Below are positions 15,643 through 23,837 of a stretch of DNA of 64,000 nt, piece by piece (within the stretch, counting starts at the first letter, position 1; every line of letters starts with the position of its first letter). Origin of the DNA: an uncultured Lewinella sp. (GTDB taxonomy: Bacteria > Bacteroidota > Bacteroidia > Chitinophagales > Saprospiraceae). A program made the position numbers and the translations under genes. Where the stretch lies: positions 16,643 through 80,642 of the forward strand of contig CAJXOS010000008.1 of NCBI GenBank assembly GCA_913057725.1, in the 5' to 3' direction. The notes below the pieces were generated by a model. It had not been told where the DNA came from, did no database searches, and saw only the letters and a program-made list of their open reading frames with translations.

Positions 15643-18600
15643 ATGCAGAAGCAACTAATTACGCTTTTGCTGCTATTGTCAACGGTATGGCTTTCGCTCA
15701 ATAGTCAAACTATCGCACAACTGGCAGCTGGCACCAAGCATTTGGATGCCATCGAAAAACTACAGCTTCCCGCTTTAGATAACGAAGCTCTTCTTGAACA
15801 AGAAATGGCCCGTCGTGGCCCCGGCATTGCACCTCGTTTTGCCGAAAGTATGATCGTTGATGTTTCTCCCGAAACACACGGTAACTGGACTTATCGCGGC
15901 GGTAAAGCCATCTGGCGCCTACGCGTACCTTCTCCGGGAGCAAAGTCGCTAAACTTTGGCTTTGATAAGTACGTGATGCCTCCTGGCGGTAAGCTCATGC
16001 TGTTCAGTGCTGACCTAAAGGAGATACAAGGACCGTTTACACCAGCTGATAATGAAGAGCATGCTGAGCTTTGGACACCAGTTGTACCAGGCGACGATAT
16101 CATCATTGAGGTAAGCGTACCGGAAGGACTAGAGCAAGATCTACAGTTGCACCTGAAGTCGGTAAACCACGACTTCTTGGGCTTCTCTGATGTAGCATCT
16201 AGTGTGTTGTCGGGTTCTTGTAACCTAGACGTAGCTTGTGGGTCTGAGGACGGATGGGCTATTGTCGACCAATACCGTGATATCATTCAATCGGTAGCCG
16301 TATACGGACAAGGAGGTAACACCTTCTGTACTGGTTTCCTCGTAAATAATGCTCGTGAAGATTGTACACCTTTCTTCATGACTGCCGATCACTGTGGTGT
16401 TGGGCCAGGTAATGCTGCTAGTATCGTAGTGTACTGGAACTACATGAACAGCGAATGTCGCCAGCCAGGTTCTGTGGAAAGTGGACAGAATGGAGATGGC
16501 TCCCTAGCTGATTTCAATACGGGCAGTATTTTCCGTGCAGCTTACTCGCCATCCGATATGGTATTGGTAGAGTTGGACGATCCTGTTTCAGAAACAGCAG
16601 ATGCTTTTTTCGCGGGCTGGGATGCTCGCGAAGTATTGGAGCAGGATACGATCATTGCGGTACACCACCCGAGAACGGAGGAGAAGCGCATCAGCTTTGA
16701 ATTTGACGGCGTTTATCGTGGGGCTTGGGGCCAGGGTGCTGCTCCAATAGCAGATGGTAATCACCTGGTAATTGCTGACTGGGATATTGGTACTACGGAG
16801 GGTGGATCTTCAGGTTCGCCAATCTTTGATAGTGATAAACGCGTAGTTGGTCAGTTGCACGGTGGTGCGGCTGCTTGTGGCAATGATGCTTACGATAGCT
16901 ACGGTTGGTTTGCTACCTCTTGGGTAGGGGGTGGAACTTCTTCCTCTCGCCTGAGTGATTGGCTTGATCCGGATAATACCGGGATCATGATGATCGACGG
17001 TCGTGCCCAAATCCGTTGTAGCTTCTTTGCGCTTGCTGAGCCAGCTGCACAGACCCTTTGTGCACCGGAGATTGCCACTTACGATATTAGTGTGAGCGAG
17101 AACTTTGTTTCACCAGTAACGCTGAGTATTCCTAACCTGCCAGCTGGGCTCACCGTAGTGTTTGATGAAGACACAGTTGCACCAGGAGGAACAACACAGA
17201 TGACCATTACCGGTACCGAGAACCTAGGTGCAGGAACCTATTCCTTTAACCTACTGGGTACGGATGGGAATGAAAATAGTGATCAGGTGCTTACGCTAAA
17301 CATCTTTGCTAGCGCGCCTGGAGCACCAATGCTCACCACGCCAGTTGATGCTGCTGTTGATCAGCAAACAACTTTATTGCTGGATTGGGCAGCTACTCAA
17401 TTCGCAGAAGGATATGATATTGAATTAGCGACCGACCCTGCATTTAGCACGGTAGTTGCCAGTGCATCTGATTTGTCGGAGACTTCTTACTTCGTACCAA
17501 ACCTCGAGACGCTAACAACTTATTACTGGCGTGTTCGTGCAAGCAATCCTTGTGGAGACGGTGCCTGGTCAGGAGACTTTGAATTTACTACTGCTGATCA
17601 AGCTTGTGGTTTCGCACAAGCGGATACCGATGGACAAAGCATTGGGCCTAACAATGGTGCGGTGACGAATTCAGAATTGGTGATTACTCAGACGGGAGAA
17701 ATTGCTGAGATTAAACTGACCAACCTTAGCACAGACCACACTTGGGTGGGTGACTTAAGCGCGACCTTGACCTCGCCAGAAGGAATCACGATTAACCTGT
17801 TTAATCGCCCGGATTGTGATGAGCCAGGTTTGTTGGTAGATTTCGCCGATGACGCTACTGCTACTTCCACTGATTTCGTCAACACCTGTACTCCTGGTGG
17901 AGCGGCTATCGAAGGCGAATTCCAACCGGCAGAACCACTGTCTACTTTTGTCGGCCGCGAAGCGTCTGGTACGTGGACACTTTCCATTCGCGATAATGCC
18001 AACTTTGATGGTGGTAATCTTCTAGGTTGGAACCTAGAAATTTGTACCGCAGTTACTTCTCAAGCGACCTTGTCCACCTCTGCTGACGACCTGGAAGCTT
18101 GTATCGGTGTAGATGCCAGTTTAGAGCTAACTATCGGAACAGACTTTGCTTCAGATGTTACGCTTGATGTAGATGGTTTACCAATGGGCGCCTTGGCGAA
18201 CTTTGAAAGCAATCCGGCAGATCCTGGTGCTACTGTGAATGTAAATATCACTGGCCTTACCGCTGCTGGAGCTTATACTCTGACGTTTTCTGCCAATGAT
18301 GGCTCCCAGAATGCGTCTGTAAACGTAGCTTTAGAAGTACAATCTCCACCTGCTTTGAGTGCACCGCAGTCGCCAGCTAATAATGCTGAGTTTATGGGTG
18401 GTAATTCAATTGGTTTCAGTTGGGCATCGGTGTCGAATGCGGAGGAATATCGCTTGCAGATTGCTACTGATGATAACTTCAGTAATATCATCGTAGACCA
18501 AGTGACAACCATGACTTCTTTCTCGAATACACTTGACGAAGGTCAATACTACTGGCGCATCGTATCGAGTAATGAATGTGGTGATTCGGTTACCGGCTTC

Positions 18601-18891
18601 CGTGCCTTTACCGTTTCTTCTCCAAATGCTACGGTTGAGGTGGCAGGGGCATCGATTGAGATCTGGCCTAATCCAACCACTGGTCCATTGCGAATTACTT
18701 TGTCGCAGGATATTCAGTCAGATTTGATGGTTACGCTATTGAGCATTAACGGTCAACTCTTGCAGCGCAATGTGTTGAGTCCTCAGGCAGGAACAACTAC
18801 GCTTGATATGAGTGATCTTCCGAGTGGTGTTTATCTGTTGCAATTGCAACATGAAGGCACTCGTAAGGCAGTACGAATTGTACGCCAGTAA
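15643..18891 (+). CDS. T9SS-exported trypsin-like (lysyl endopeptidase-type) serine protease with P-domain
   Basis: The protein is 1082 residues when started at ATG 15643, which gives a clean signal peptide; an upstream in-frame ATG (15559) precedes the predicted transcription start. After a propeptide-like region, a trypsin-like domain shows a catalytic triad of H250 (MTADHCG), D305 (SPSDMVLVEL) and S390 (GGSSGSP). This form resembles lysyl endopeptidases. A first FN3-like module (about 565-650), a proprotein-convertase P-domain (about 655-805), a further Ig-like and FN3-like part, and a C-terminal T9SS sorting domain (IWPNPTTG through SGVYLLQL) follow. It should be exported through the type IX system and either released or anchored. 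A strong terminator follows at 18911-18956. Confidence 0.92.
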   Translation: MQKQLITLLLLLSTVWLSLNSQTIAQLAAGTKHLDAIEKLQLPALDNEALLEQEMARRGPGIAPRFAESMIVDVSPETHGNWTYRGGKAIWRLRVPSPGAKSLNFGFDKYVMPPGGKLMLFSADLKEIQGPFTPADNEEHAELWTPVVPGDDIIIEVSVPEGLEQDLQLHLKSVNHDFLGFSDVASSVLSGSCNLDVACGSEDGWAIVDQYRDIIQSVAVYGQGGNTFCTGFLVNNAREDCTPFFMTADHCGVGPGNAASIVVYWNYMNSECRQPGSVESGQNGDGSLADFNTGSIFRAAYSPSDMVLVELDDPVSETADAFFAGWDAREVLEQDTIIAVHHPRTEEKRISFEFDGVYRGAWGQGAAPIADGNHLVIADWDIGTTEGGSSGSPIFDSDKRVVGQLHGGAAACGNDAYDSYGWFATSWVGGGTSSSRLSDWLDPDNTGIMMIDGRAQIRCSFFALAEPAAQTLCAPEIATYDISVSENFVSPVTLSIPNLPAGLTVVFDEDTVAPGGTTQMTITGTENLGAGTYSFNLLGTDGNENSDQVLTLNIFASAPGAPMLTTPVDAAVDQQTTLLLDWAATQFAEGYDIELATDPAFSTVVASASDLSETSYFVPNLETLTTYYWRVRASNPCGDGAWSGDFEFTTADQACGFAQADTDGQSIGPNNGAVTNSELVITQTGEIAEIKLTNLSTDHTWVGDLSATLTSPEGITINLFNRPDCDEPGLLVDFADDATATSTDFVNTCTPGGAAIEGEFQPAEPLSTFVGREASGTWTLSIRDNANFDGGNLLGWNLEICTAVTSQATLSTSADDLEACIGVDASLELTIGTDFASDVTLDVDGLPMGALANFESNPADPGATVNVNITGLTAAGAYTLTFSANDGSQNASVNVALEVQSPPALSAPQSPANNAEFMGGNSIGFSWASVSNAEEYRLQIATDDNFSNIIVDQVTTMTSFSNTLDEGQYYWRIVSSNECGDSVTGFRAFTVSSPNATVEVAGASIEIWPNPTTGPLRITLSQDIQSDLMVTLLSINGQLLQRNVLSPQAGTTTLDMSDLPSGVYLLQLQHEGTRKAVRIVRQ

Positions 18892-18910
18892 GGTTTAATT
18901 CAGAAAAATG

Positions 18911-18956
18911 AAGTCGGAAATCGGGGAGTCTTGACCTTGGTTTTCGACTTTTTTTT
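18911..18956 (+). terminator. Intrinsic terminator after the protease gene
   Basis: AAGTCGGAAA (18911-18920) pairs with TTTTCGACTT (18941-18950) with one G-U pair, followed by T residues to 18956. Confidence 0.65.
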
Positions 18957-18991
18957 GCGCGATGAATCGCGCTATCTAGTATCGTTTTTCT

Positions 18992-19012
18992 TTCCCACTT
19001 CCCACTTCCCAC
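18992..19012. repeat. Tandem heptamer TTCCCAC x3
   Basis: Three perfect copies of TTCCCAC lie just beyond the 3' end of the carbonic anhydrase-like gene. Confidence 0.7.
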
Positions 19013-19018
19013 TTATGA

Positions 19019-19540
19019 TCATTCTTTAAACCAACCCGCGTATTTCAGGTAGGCGTTGGAGATACGATCGATGGTATCGCCAAACTGTTCGGCGCTTAGG
19101 GCTTTTACTTTTTTGGCGGGTACGCCAGCGTAGATGTAGCCACTTTCACAACGCATATCCGCCAGAACAACTGCACCAGCAGCAATGAGTACGTGTTCTT
19201 CGATCACGGCATTGTCCATTACTATGGCACCCATGCCTATGAGGACGTTATCGTGAATGGTACAGCCATGTACAATGGCTCGGTGGCCAATACTCACATT
19301 GTTGCCGATATGAGTGGCGGCCCGTTCAAAAGTACCGTGGATAACAGCCCCGTCTTGGACGTTCACTTTGTTTCCCATTCGGATACTGTTGACATCACCG
19401 CGGACAACAGCTTGGAACCAGATACTACAATCATCGCCCATTGTGGTGTCTCCTATGATGGTAGCGTTTTCGGCTAGAAAACAATTCTCTCCCCATTCCG
19501 GCGTAAAGCCACGTACAGATTTTATCAGCGCCATTCTCAT
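19019..19540 (-). CDS. Gamma carbonic anhydrase family protein
   Basis: The 173-residue protein consists of left-handed beta-helix hexapeptide repeats, for example VVRGDVNSIRMGNKVNVQDG and NVSIGHRAIVHGCTI. The three histidines expected to bind the active-site metal are in AVIHG, IGHRA and IVHGC. Length and repeat order fit the YrdA/PaaY branch, which forms trimers in the cytoplasm. Many members have low or no carbonic anhydrase activity, so enzymatic function is uncertain. It follows the TerB-like gene by 27 bp on the same strand and may be cotranscribed. Confidence 0.9.
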   Translation of the reverse strand: MRMALIKSVRGFTPEWGENCFLAENATIIGDTTMGDDCSIWFQAVVRGDVNSIRMGNKVNVQDGAVIHGTFERAATHIGNNVSIGHRAIVHGCTIHDNVLIGMGAIVMDNAVIEEHVLIAAGAVVLADMRCESGYIYAGVPAKKVKALSAEQFGDTIDRISNAYLKYAGWFKE

Positions 19541-19567
19541 GTGTTTGATGAATAGCCCTAAGATATT

Positions 19568-20212
19568 TTAATTCGCGGAGAATGCTTGTTCTTTTGGGGT
19601 CATCGCCTCCGTGAGGATTCCACGTAGGTGCGATCCTGTCATACCTAAGGCTTGAGCCATTTCTTGGAGCAAAGCCAATTCACTGTCGTCGATATGATTG
19701 TCTGCTGCGGCAACGGTAAGGGCACACTTAATGACGATCTCTTTGCCGTGCCCATTCAAGCGCGGAGCTACTCGCTTCAAGTAGGTGCTTACATCTTCTG
19801 GCTTTCTTTGTACCTCAGCGATGTACTGGTCCAATTGAGACATGTCAATATCGTTGTGGCTAAACTTATTGACCACCTGAAGAACCACATCCTTCTCCCG
19901 ATCATCGATTTCGCCGTCCGCCAACATCATCAATACTGCAGAGTGCTTGATTGCTTTTTCGTATTCCGAAAGGAATTGATCAGAACCCTGGTCTTGCTGG
20001 TATTCCAGAACGCGAGGTACAAAGGTGCCACGGCAAGAGCGGCATTCTACGTACTCGCCCAACTTATCAAGCGGGATCAGCGGAATAAAATACAAGGTGA
20101 AAAAGCGACGAGCAGACTTGTGCTTGTATTTCGTCTTGCAATTACACTGTGGACAATGAAATTCTCCTTCTTCTTTGGTGAATTTTACGCTGCGGGTTCC
20201 GAAAATGATCAT
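19568..20212 (-). CDS. TerB-like protein with N-terminal zinc ribbon
   Basis: The 214-residue protein begins with a zinc-ribbon-like section (CPQC near residue 20 and CRSC near 58) that includes a basic, hydrophobic stretch FFTLYFIPLIPLDKLGE. The C-terminal half is helical with two acidic repeats, MLADGEIDDREKDVV and VAAADNHIDDSELALL, typical of TerB/DjlA-like folds that bind metals. The function of such TerB proteins is unclear; tellurite resistance is only the historical name. It lies between the lactonase-like and carbonic anhydrase-like genes on the same strand. Confidence 0.82.
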   Translation of the reverse strand: MIIFGTRSVKFTKEEGEFHCPQCNCKTKYKHKSARRFFTLYFIPLIPLDKLGEYVECRSCRGTFVPRVLEYQQDQGSDQFLSEYEKAIKHSAVLMMLADGEIDDREKDVVLQVVNKFSHNDIDMSQLDQYIAEVQRKPEDVSTYLKRVAPRLNGHGKEIVIKCALTVAAADNHIDDSELALLQEMAQALGMTGSHLRGILTEAMTPKEQAFSAN

Positions 20213-20214
20213 GT

Positions 20215-20302
20215 GTAGCGGTTTTGCAGAGTGCTTTTGGCGACTCCGGTGTAAGAATGATTTTCACCTTCATTGCCGCTCTGCAGAAAAGGTAACCGCT
20301 AC
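20215..20302. other. Long imperfect hairpin between lactonase-like and TerB-like genes
   Basis: Outer arms GTAGCGGTT (20215-20223) and AACCGCTAC (20294-20302) and inner arms TGCAGAG (20225-20231) and CTCTGCA (20279-20285) are perfect complements, leaving an 8 nt bulge on one side and a partly self-complementary apical part. The right end touches the stop codon of the lactonase-like gene. It fills nearly the whole intergenic gap of a same-strand gene pair. Confidence 0.5.
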
Positions 20303-21450
20303 TATTGCTCAAATTGTAAACACACTGGCGTCTTGACCGTCCATTCCCGGAGGTGGGTTAGTACGCCGGTCTCCTTATCAATGCGGAACTGGGCGATATT
20401 ATCTGTGTTTTGGTTGGCTACCAAAAGGTCTTCACCACCTGGGTGAATGACGAAGTTTCGAGGGAAGTCCCCGCGGGTAGGATAGTGTCCAATGTAGGTC
20501 AGCGTGCCTGTTTCCCGATCCACTGCATATCCGACTAGGGAGTTGTGGCCCCGGTTGCTCGCGTAAAGAAAAGCGCCATCGGGAGTTAGATGAATATCAG
20601 CGCCTAGACTGGTACTATCGGCCCCTTCGGGTAGAGTAGGGTAGTGATCTATGATATTCAGTGCTCCATTTTGGGAGTTGTAATGAAAGGCAGTGACAGT
20701 ATTATTTAATTCATTTAGAACATAAGCAAATGGTGCCTTTGGATGGAAGGCCAAATGCCGAGGTCCTGAGCCAGCAGGTAGTTCGGTGGTACTTACCAGT
20801 TCCCATTCTGCATTGTCAGCTTGATAAGTGTGTAAGTAATCGGTGCCAAGGTCGGCCACTATTACCCAATTGCCTTCCGGACTAACAGTAGTAGAGTGCG
20901 GGTGTGAGCTTTCTTGTCGAGGATTCGGCCCTTCACCAGCCAATCTTTTTATATCACTTACTGCTTTGATTTGGCCGTCAGCGGCAAGTGGATAACGAGC
21001 TATCACTCCGCCCACATAGTTAGCTACATACAGCCATTGTCCATTGGGGTGTATACTCACATGACACGGCGCAAAACTGTAAGTGGGGCGCCGGTTGAGC
21101 AGCAGCAATTCTCCTTCCTCAATTCGGTAGCTATACACGTAGCCCGTTGTATCTACGTCGCCTCCCAACTCACTAACCGCATATAGAACAGTATTATCTG
21201 CATTCAGGCAGAGGTAAGAAGGATTAATGATGTCCTCGTGTGTATGCTCAATGCGAAGTTTTTTCCACTTGTAAAGCAGGCCATAAATCCCATCCGCTTT
21301 GCCATCTACATGGCCTTCGGTCCGGGTGTAGGTTCCAGCCCATAGACGTGCTTCTTTCATGCCTTTATCGTCTTGCGGAGGTTCATAACAAGCGGTGAGA
21401 ATAATGGCAAGGAATAGGGCTTGGACGGTGCTTTGTAACCAAACTTTCAT
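20302..21450 (-). CDS. Lactonase family (6-phosphogluconolactonase-like) beta-propeller lipoprotein
   Basis: The 382-residue protein has a lipoprotein signal with lipobox LTAC near residue 21. The mature part shows seven-bladed propeller repeats typical of the YbhE/Pgl-type lactonase family: NPSYLCLNADNTVLYAVSE, CHVSIHPNGQWLYVANY, PRHLAFHPKAPFAYVLNE and RNFVIHPGGEDLLVANQ. Cytoplasmic members hydrolyse 6-phosphogluconolactone, but this one is exported, so the substrate is probably different. The start codon at 21450 is the only one that gives the signal peptide. It is divergent from thiL. Confidence 0.87.
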   Translation of the reverse strand: MKVWLQSTVQALFLAIILTACYEPPQDDKGMKEARLWAGTYTRTEGHVDGKADGIYGLLYKWKKLRIEHTHEDIINPSYLCLNADNTVLYAVSELGGDVDTTGYVYSYRIEEGELLLLNRRPTYSFAPCHVSIHPNGQWLYVANYVGGVIARYPLAADGQIKAVSDIKRLAGEGPNPRQESSHPHSTTVSPEGNWVIVADLGTDYLHTYQADNAEWELVSTTELPAGSGPRHLAFHPKAPFAYVLNELNNTVTAFHYNSQNGALNIIDHYPTLPEGADSTSLGADIHLTPDGAFLYASNRGHNSLVGYAVDRETGTLTYIGHYPTRGDFPRNFVIHPGGEDLLVANQNTDNIAQFRIDKETGVLTHLREWTVKTPVCLQFEQ

Positions 21451-21573
21451 TCGTGCTGTTTAAGATAGGCAAGTTAATAATAGATACAAGTGAATGGGCT
21501 AAGATAGCAATAAGCAGATTGTGTGCATAAGGAAGCAAGTGCGCGCAATACTGCGTATTTATTGCGGCCTGAT

Positions 21574-21581
21574 TAACTTTG
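21574..21581 (+). promoter_or_regulatory. Putative -7 box (TAACTTTG) of thiL
   Basis: TAACTTTG matches TAnnTTTG and lies 22 bp before the thiL ATG, giving a short leader. No good -33 element is seen. Confidence 0.4.
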
Positions 21582-21603
21582 CAGCTTAAGCACAACCAAA
21601 CGC

Positions 21604-22662
21604 ATGGCCGAACAAGAGAAGCAAACGCAACGTACAGATGTCAATTCCCTGGGGGAATTTGGCTTGATTGAGCATTTGACCCAGCAATTTCCTTTGCTGA
21701 ATGAATCGACAAAGAAGGGCATTGGAGATGATGCTGCAGTGATTGATAATGGTAAGTTTCAGACGGTTGTCTCTACAGATATGCTCGTTGAGGGTATCCA
21801 CTTCGATCTTATGTATACGCCACTCAAGCACCTGGGCTATAAGTCGGTAGTGGTGAACCTATCGGATATCTATGCGATGAATGCTTTGCCAAAGCAGATT
21901 ACTGTGTCGATTGCTTTGTCAAATCGTTTTTCAGTAGAGGCCTTAGAAGATCTATATGCCGGTATCTATCTAGCCTGTGAACAGTACGGTGTAGATCTAA
22001 TTGGAGGGGACACAACCTCCTCTAACAAAGGTCTTATCATCAGCGTAACGGCTATTGGGCAAGGAGAGCCGGATAAGTTAGTTTACCGTTCTGGCGCTAA
22101 GGTGGGTGATCTGATTTGTATCACTGGAGATGTGGGGGCAGCCTACCTAGGTCTGCAAATCCTCGAGCGTGAAAAGCAGGTGTACCTCTCATCACCAGAA
22201 GTGAAGCCAGACTTGGAAGAGCAGGCCTATTGTATTGGTCGTCAATTGAAGCCAGAAGCGCGCCGCGATATGATTGTGCAATTCGATAAGGCTGGTGTTG
22301 TGCCTACTTCTATGATTGATGTTTCTGATGGCGTAGCCAGTGAGCTCTTCCATCTATGCCGGGCCTCTCGCGTAGGCGCCTTCCTGGAGGAAAGTGGTGT
22401 GCCTATTCATCCGGATGCACAGATGCTTGCGCTGAAATTCAAACTGGATCCTATTACCTGCGCCCTTAGCGGAGGTGAGGATTACGAGTTGCTCTTCACT
22501 ATCGATCCAAAGGATGTAGAAAAGGTGAAATACCTTCCGGATATCTACATCGCGGGTGAAATCACAGCAGCTGACGATGGCGTGAAACTCCACACTAAAG
22601 GGGGGAATATCCACCCATTACAAGCACAGGGCTGGGTGCACTTTGATCCTAATAAAGGGTAA
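21604..22662 (+). CDS. thiL: Thiamine-monophosphate kinase
   Basis: ThiL phosphorylates thiamine monophosphate to the active cofactor thiamine diphosphate. The 352-residue protein has the AIR-synthase/ThiL fold with the early GIGDDAAVID motif (about residues 39-48), the VVSTDMLVEGIHF metal/ATP segment, NLSDIYAMNA, the GGDTTSS motif and a late SGGEDYELLFT motif. These match ThiL rather than PurM, SelD or HypE. Length is typical. The gene stands alone on the plus strand between two minus-strand genes, and no TPP riboswitch was recognised upstream. Confidence 0.93.
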   Translation: MAEQEKQTQRTDVNSLGEFGLIEHLTQQFPLLNESTKKGIGDDAAVIDNGKFQTVVSTDMLVEGIHFDLMYTPLKHLGYKSVVVNLSDIYAMNALPKQITVSIALSNRFSVEALEDLYAGIYLACEQYGVDLIGGDTTSSNKGLIISVTAIGQGEPDKLVYRSGAKVGDLICITGDVGAAYLGLQILEREKQVYLSSPEVKPDLEEQAYCIGRQLKPEARRDMIVQFDKAGVVPTSMIDVSDGVASELFHLCRASRVGAFLEESGVPIHPDAQMLALKFKLDPITCALSGGEDYELLFTIDPKDVEKVKYLPDIYIAGEITAADDGVKLHTKGGNIHPLQAQGWVHFDPNKG

Positions 22663-22666
22663 GGCT

Positions 22667-22706
22667 GGTTGGAAGGTTAGGTGGTTTGAGGGTTAGAAGG
22701 TTGGGG
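22667..22706 (+). repeat. Five 8-bp GGTT-led repeats after thiL
   Basis: GGTT recurs every 8 bp at 22667, 22675, 22683, 22691 and 22699 with variable last four bases. The block fills the gap between two convergent stop codons. It is the reverse-complement type of the AACC-rich repeats at other gene ends in this window. Confidence 0.6.
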
Positions 22707-22707
22707 G

Positions 22708-23715
22708 CTAATTGTCCCTTCCTCGGAATTCGTCCCAGACTCGGGTGCCGCCATAAAGAGTGCCATCGATTAAGACCAAGTCAAAGAAAGCCATGTTTTC
22801 GATTGGGTAAATAAGCTGCCAGCTTTGTCCTTGGTCAGCGGAGCGATGTAGGCCATAGTTGTTGCTGAGCAGCTGGTAAGGGCCAAGGTCGATAATCTCA
22901 TATACATAAGATCCCTGGCGTGGGCCGTAAAGGGTCTGATGCCACTGTTCGCCCCAATTATCGGAGTAGACGACATCACCACTTAGGACTAATTCAATGA
23001 TCCTAGGGCCAATGTTATGGGTGTAGTGCACAGCTCCTTCTCTCCGAATCCATTCCCAAGTGGTGCCTTGATCATATGATATAGCGGTCCCTTCACTCGT
23101 GCCAGCAATAAGCTTTTTATCGTACTCGTAGATGCTTAGGACTTGGGTTTTTAGGTTGGTTGATTGCCAGCTGGATTCACCTTGAGTCAAAATGAAAACG
23201 CCATCATCTGTACCGGCCAAGATGCGATTACCCGTTGTTAAGATAGATTGTACCGTGAGGCTCGGGAGATCATGATTAAGGCTCTCCCAGTTCTTGCCTT
23301 CATCCTTAGTGCGATAGAGGCCTTTCTTGAAAACGCCAGCGTAGATAAACTGACCTTCGATATGCAATGCATTTATCTTTTTGCTGGGTAAGGATTCACC
23401 GATAGGGTTCCAGTTGGTTCGGCTATTGGTACTGAGAAAAACGCCATAGTTGTCGCTAGCCAAAGCGAGCTCTTGTCCCTTTTGTGCTAGAAAGGAGACT
23501 TGCAGGTCGCTAGGTAAATTGTAACTGGCGTCTTCCCAATTCTCCCCATGGTCATTGGAAATGAAAATCGGACGATGGGCCAAGGCTTTTGTGGGTTGAA
23601 TAGGCGAAAATGAGGTCATTGGTGCAGTGGCATTCACCGGCTGCTGCTCTTGCCCCTGACAACAGATAAGCTGTAGGGAGAGTATCATATACAGTAAATA
23701 GGGTAACCTACGCAT
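22708..23715 (-). CDS. Exported BNR/YCF48-type beta-propeller lipoprotein
   Basis: The 335-residue protein starts with a short hydrophobic signal ending in LICCQ, compatible with lipid attachment. The mature part shows repeated Asp-box-like units such as ISNDHGENWED, LSTNSRTNWNP, RTKDEGKNWES, ISYDQGTTWEW and RSADQGQSWQL, spaced by about 40-50 residues, as in sialidase/BNR or sortilin-like propellers. No sialidase catalytic residues are evident, so a binding or scaffold role is more likely than glycosidase activity. It is convergent with thiL. Confidence 0.8.
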   Translation of the reverse strand: MRRLPYLLYMILSLQLICCQGQEQQPVNATAPMTSFSPIQPTKALAHRPIFISNDHGENWEDASYNLPSDLQVSFLAQKGQELALASDNYGVFLSTNSRTNWNPIGESLPSKKINALHIEGQFIYAGVFKKGLYRTKDEGKNWESLNHDLPSLTVQSILTTGNRILAGTDDGVFILTQGESSWQSTNLKTQVLSIYEYDKKLIAGTSEGTAISYDQGTTWEWIRREGAVHYTHNIGPRIIELVLSGDVVYSDNWGEQWHQTLYGPRQGSYVYEIIDLGPYQLLSNNYGLHRSADQGQSWQLIYPIENMAFFDLVLIDGTLYGGTRVWDEFRGRDN

Positions 23716-23837
23716 AAGGCTTCAAATTGCTGAACATGCGCTAAAATCAACACTTTCAATTAGACCACCTACTAGCAGCACCTATTTGGCTGCTCCTTAA
23801 CAAGTTTTGAAAACTCTTTAACAGCTACTGATTGTCA

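Noticed and set aside
20302..21450. Assignment as cytoplasmic 6-phosphogluconolactonase (pgl)
   Set aside because: A lipoprotein signal is present, so the enzyme is exported and the metabolic role of Pgl does not fit.
21451..21603. TPP riboswitch before thiL
   Set aside because: No THI-box (CTGAGA) core was found and the leader would be very short.
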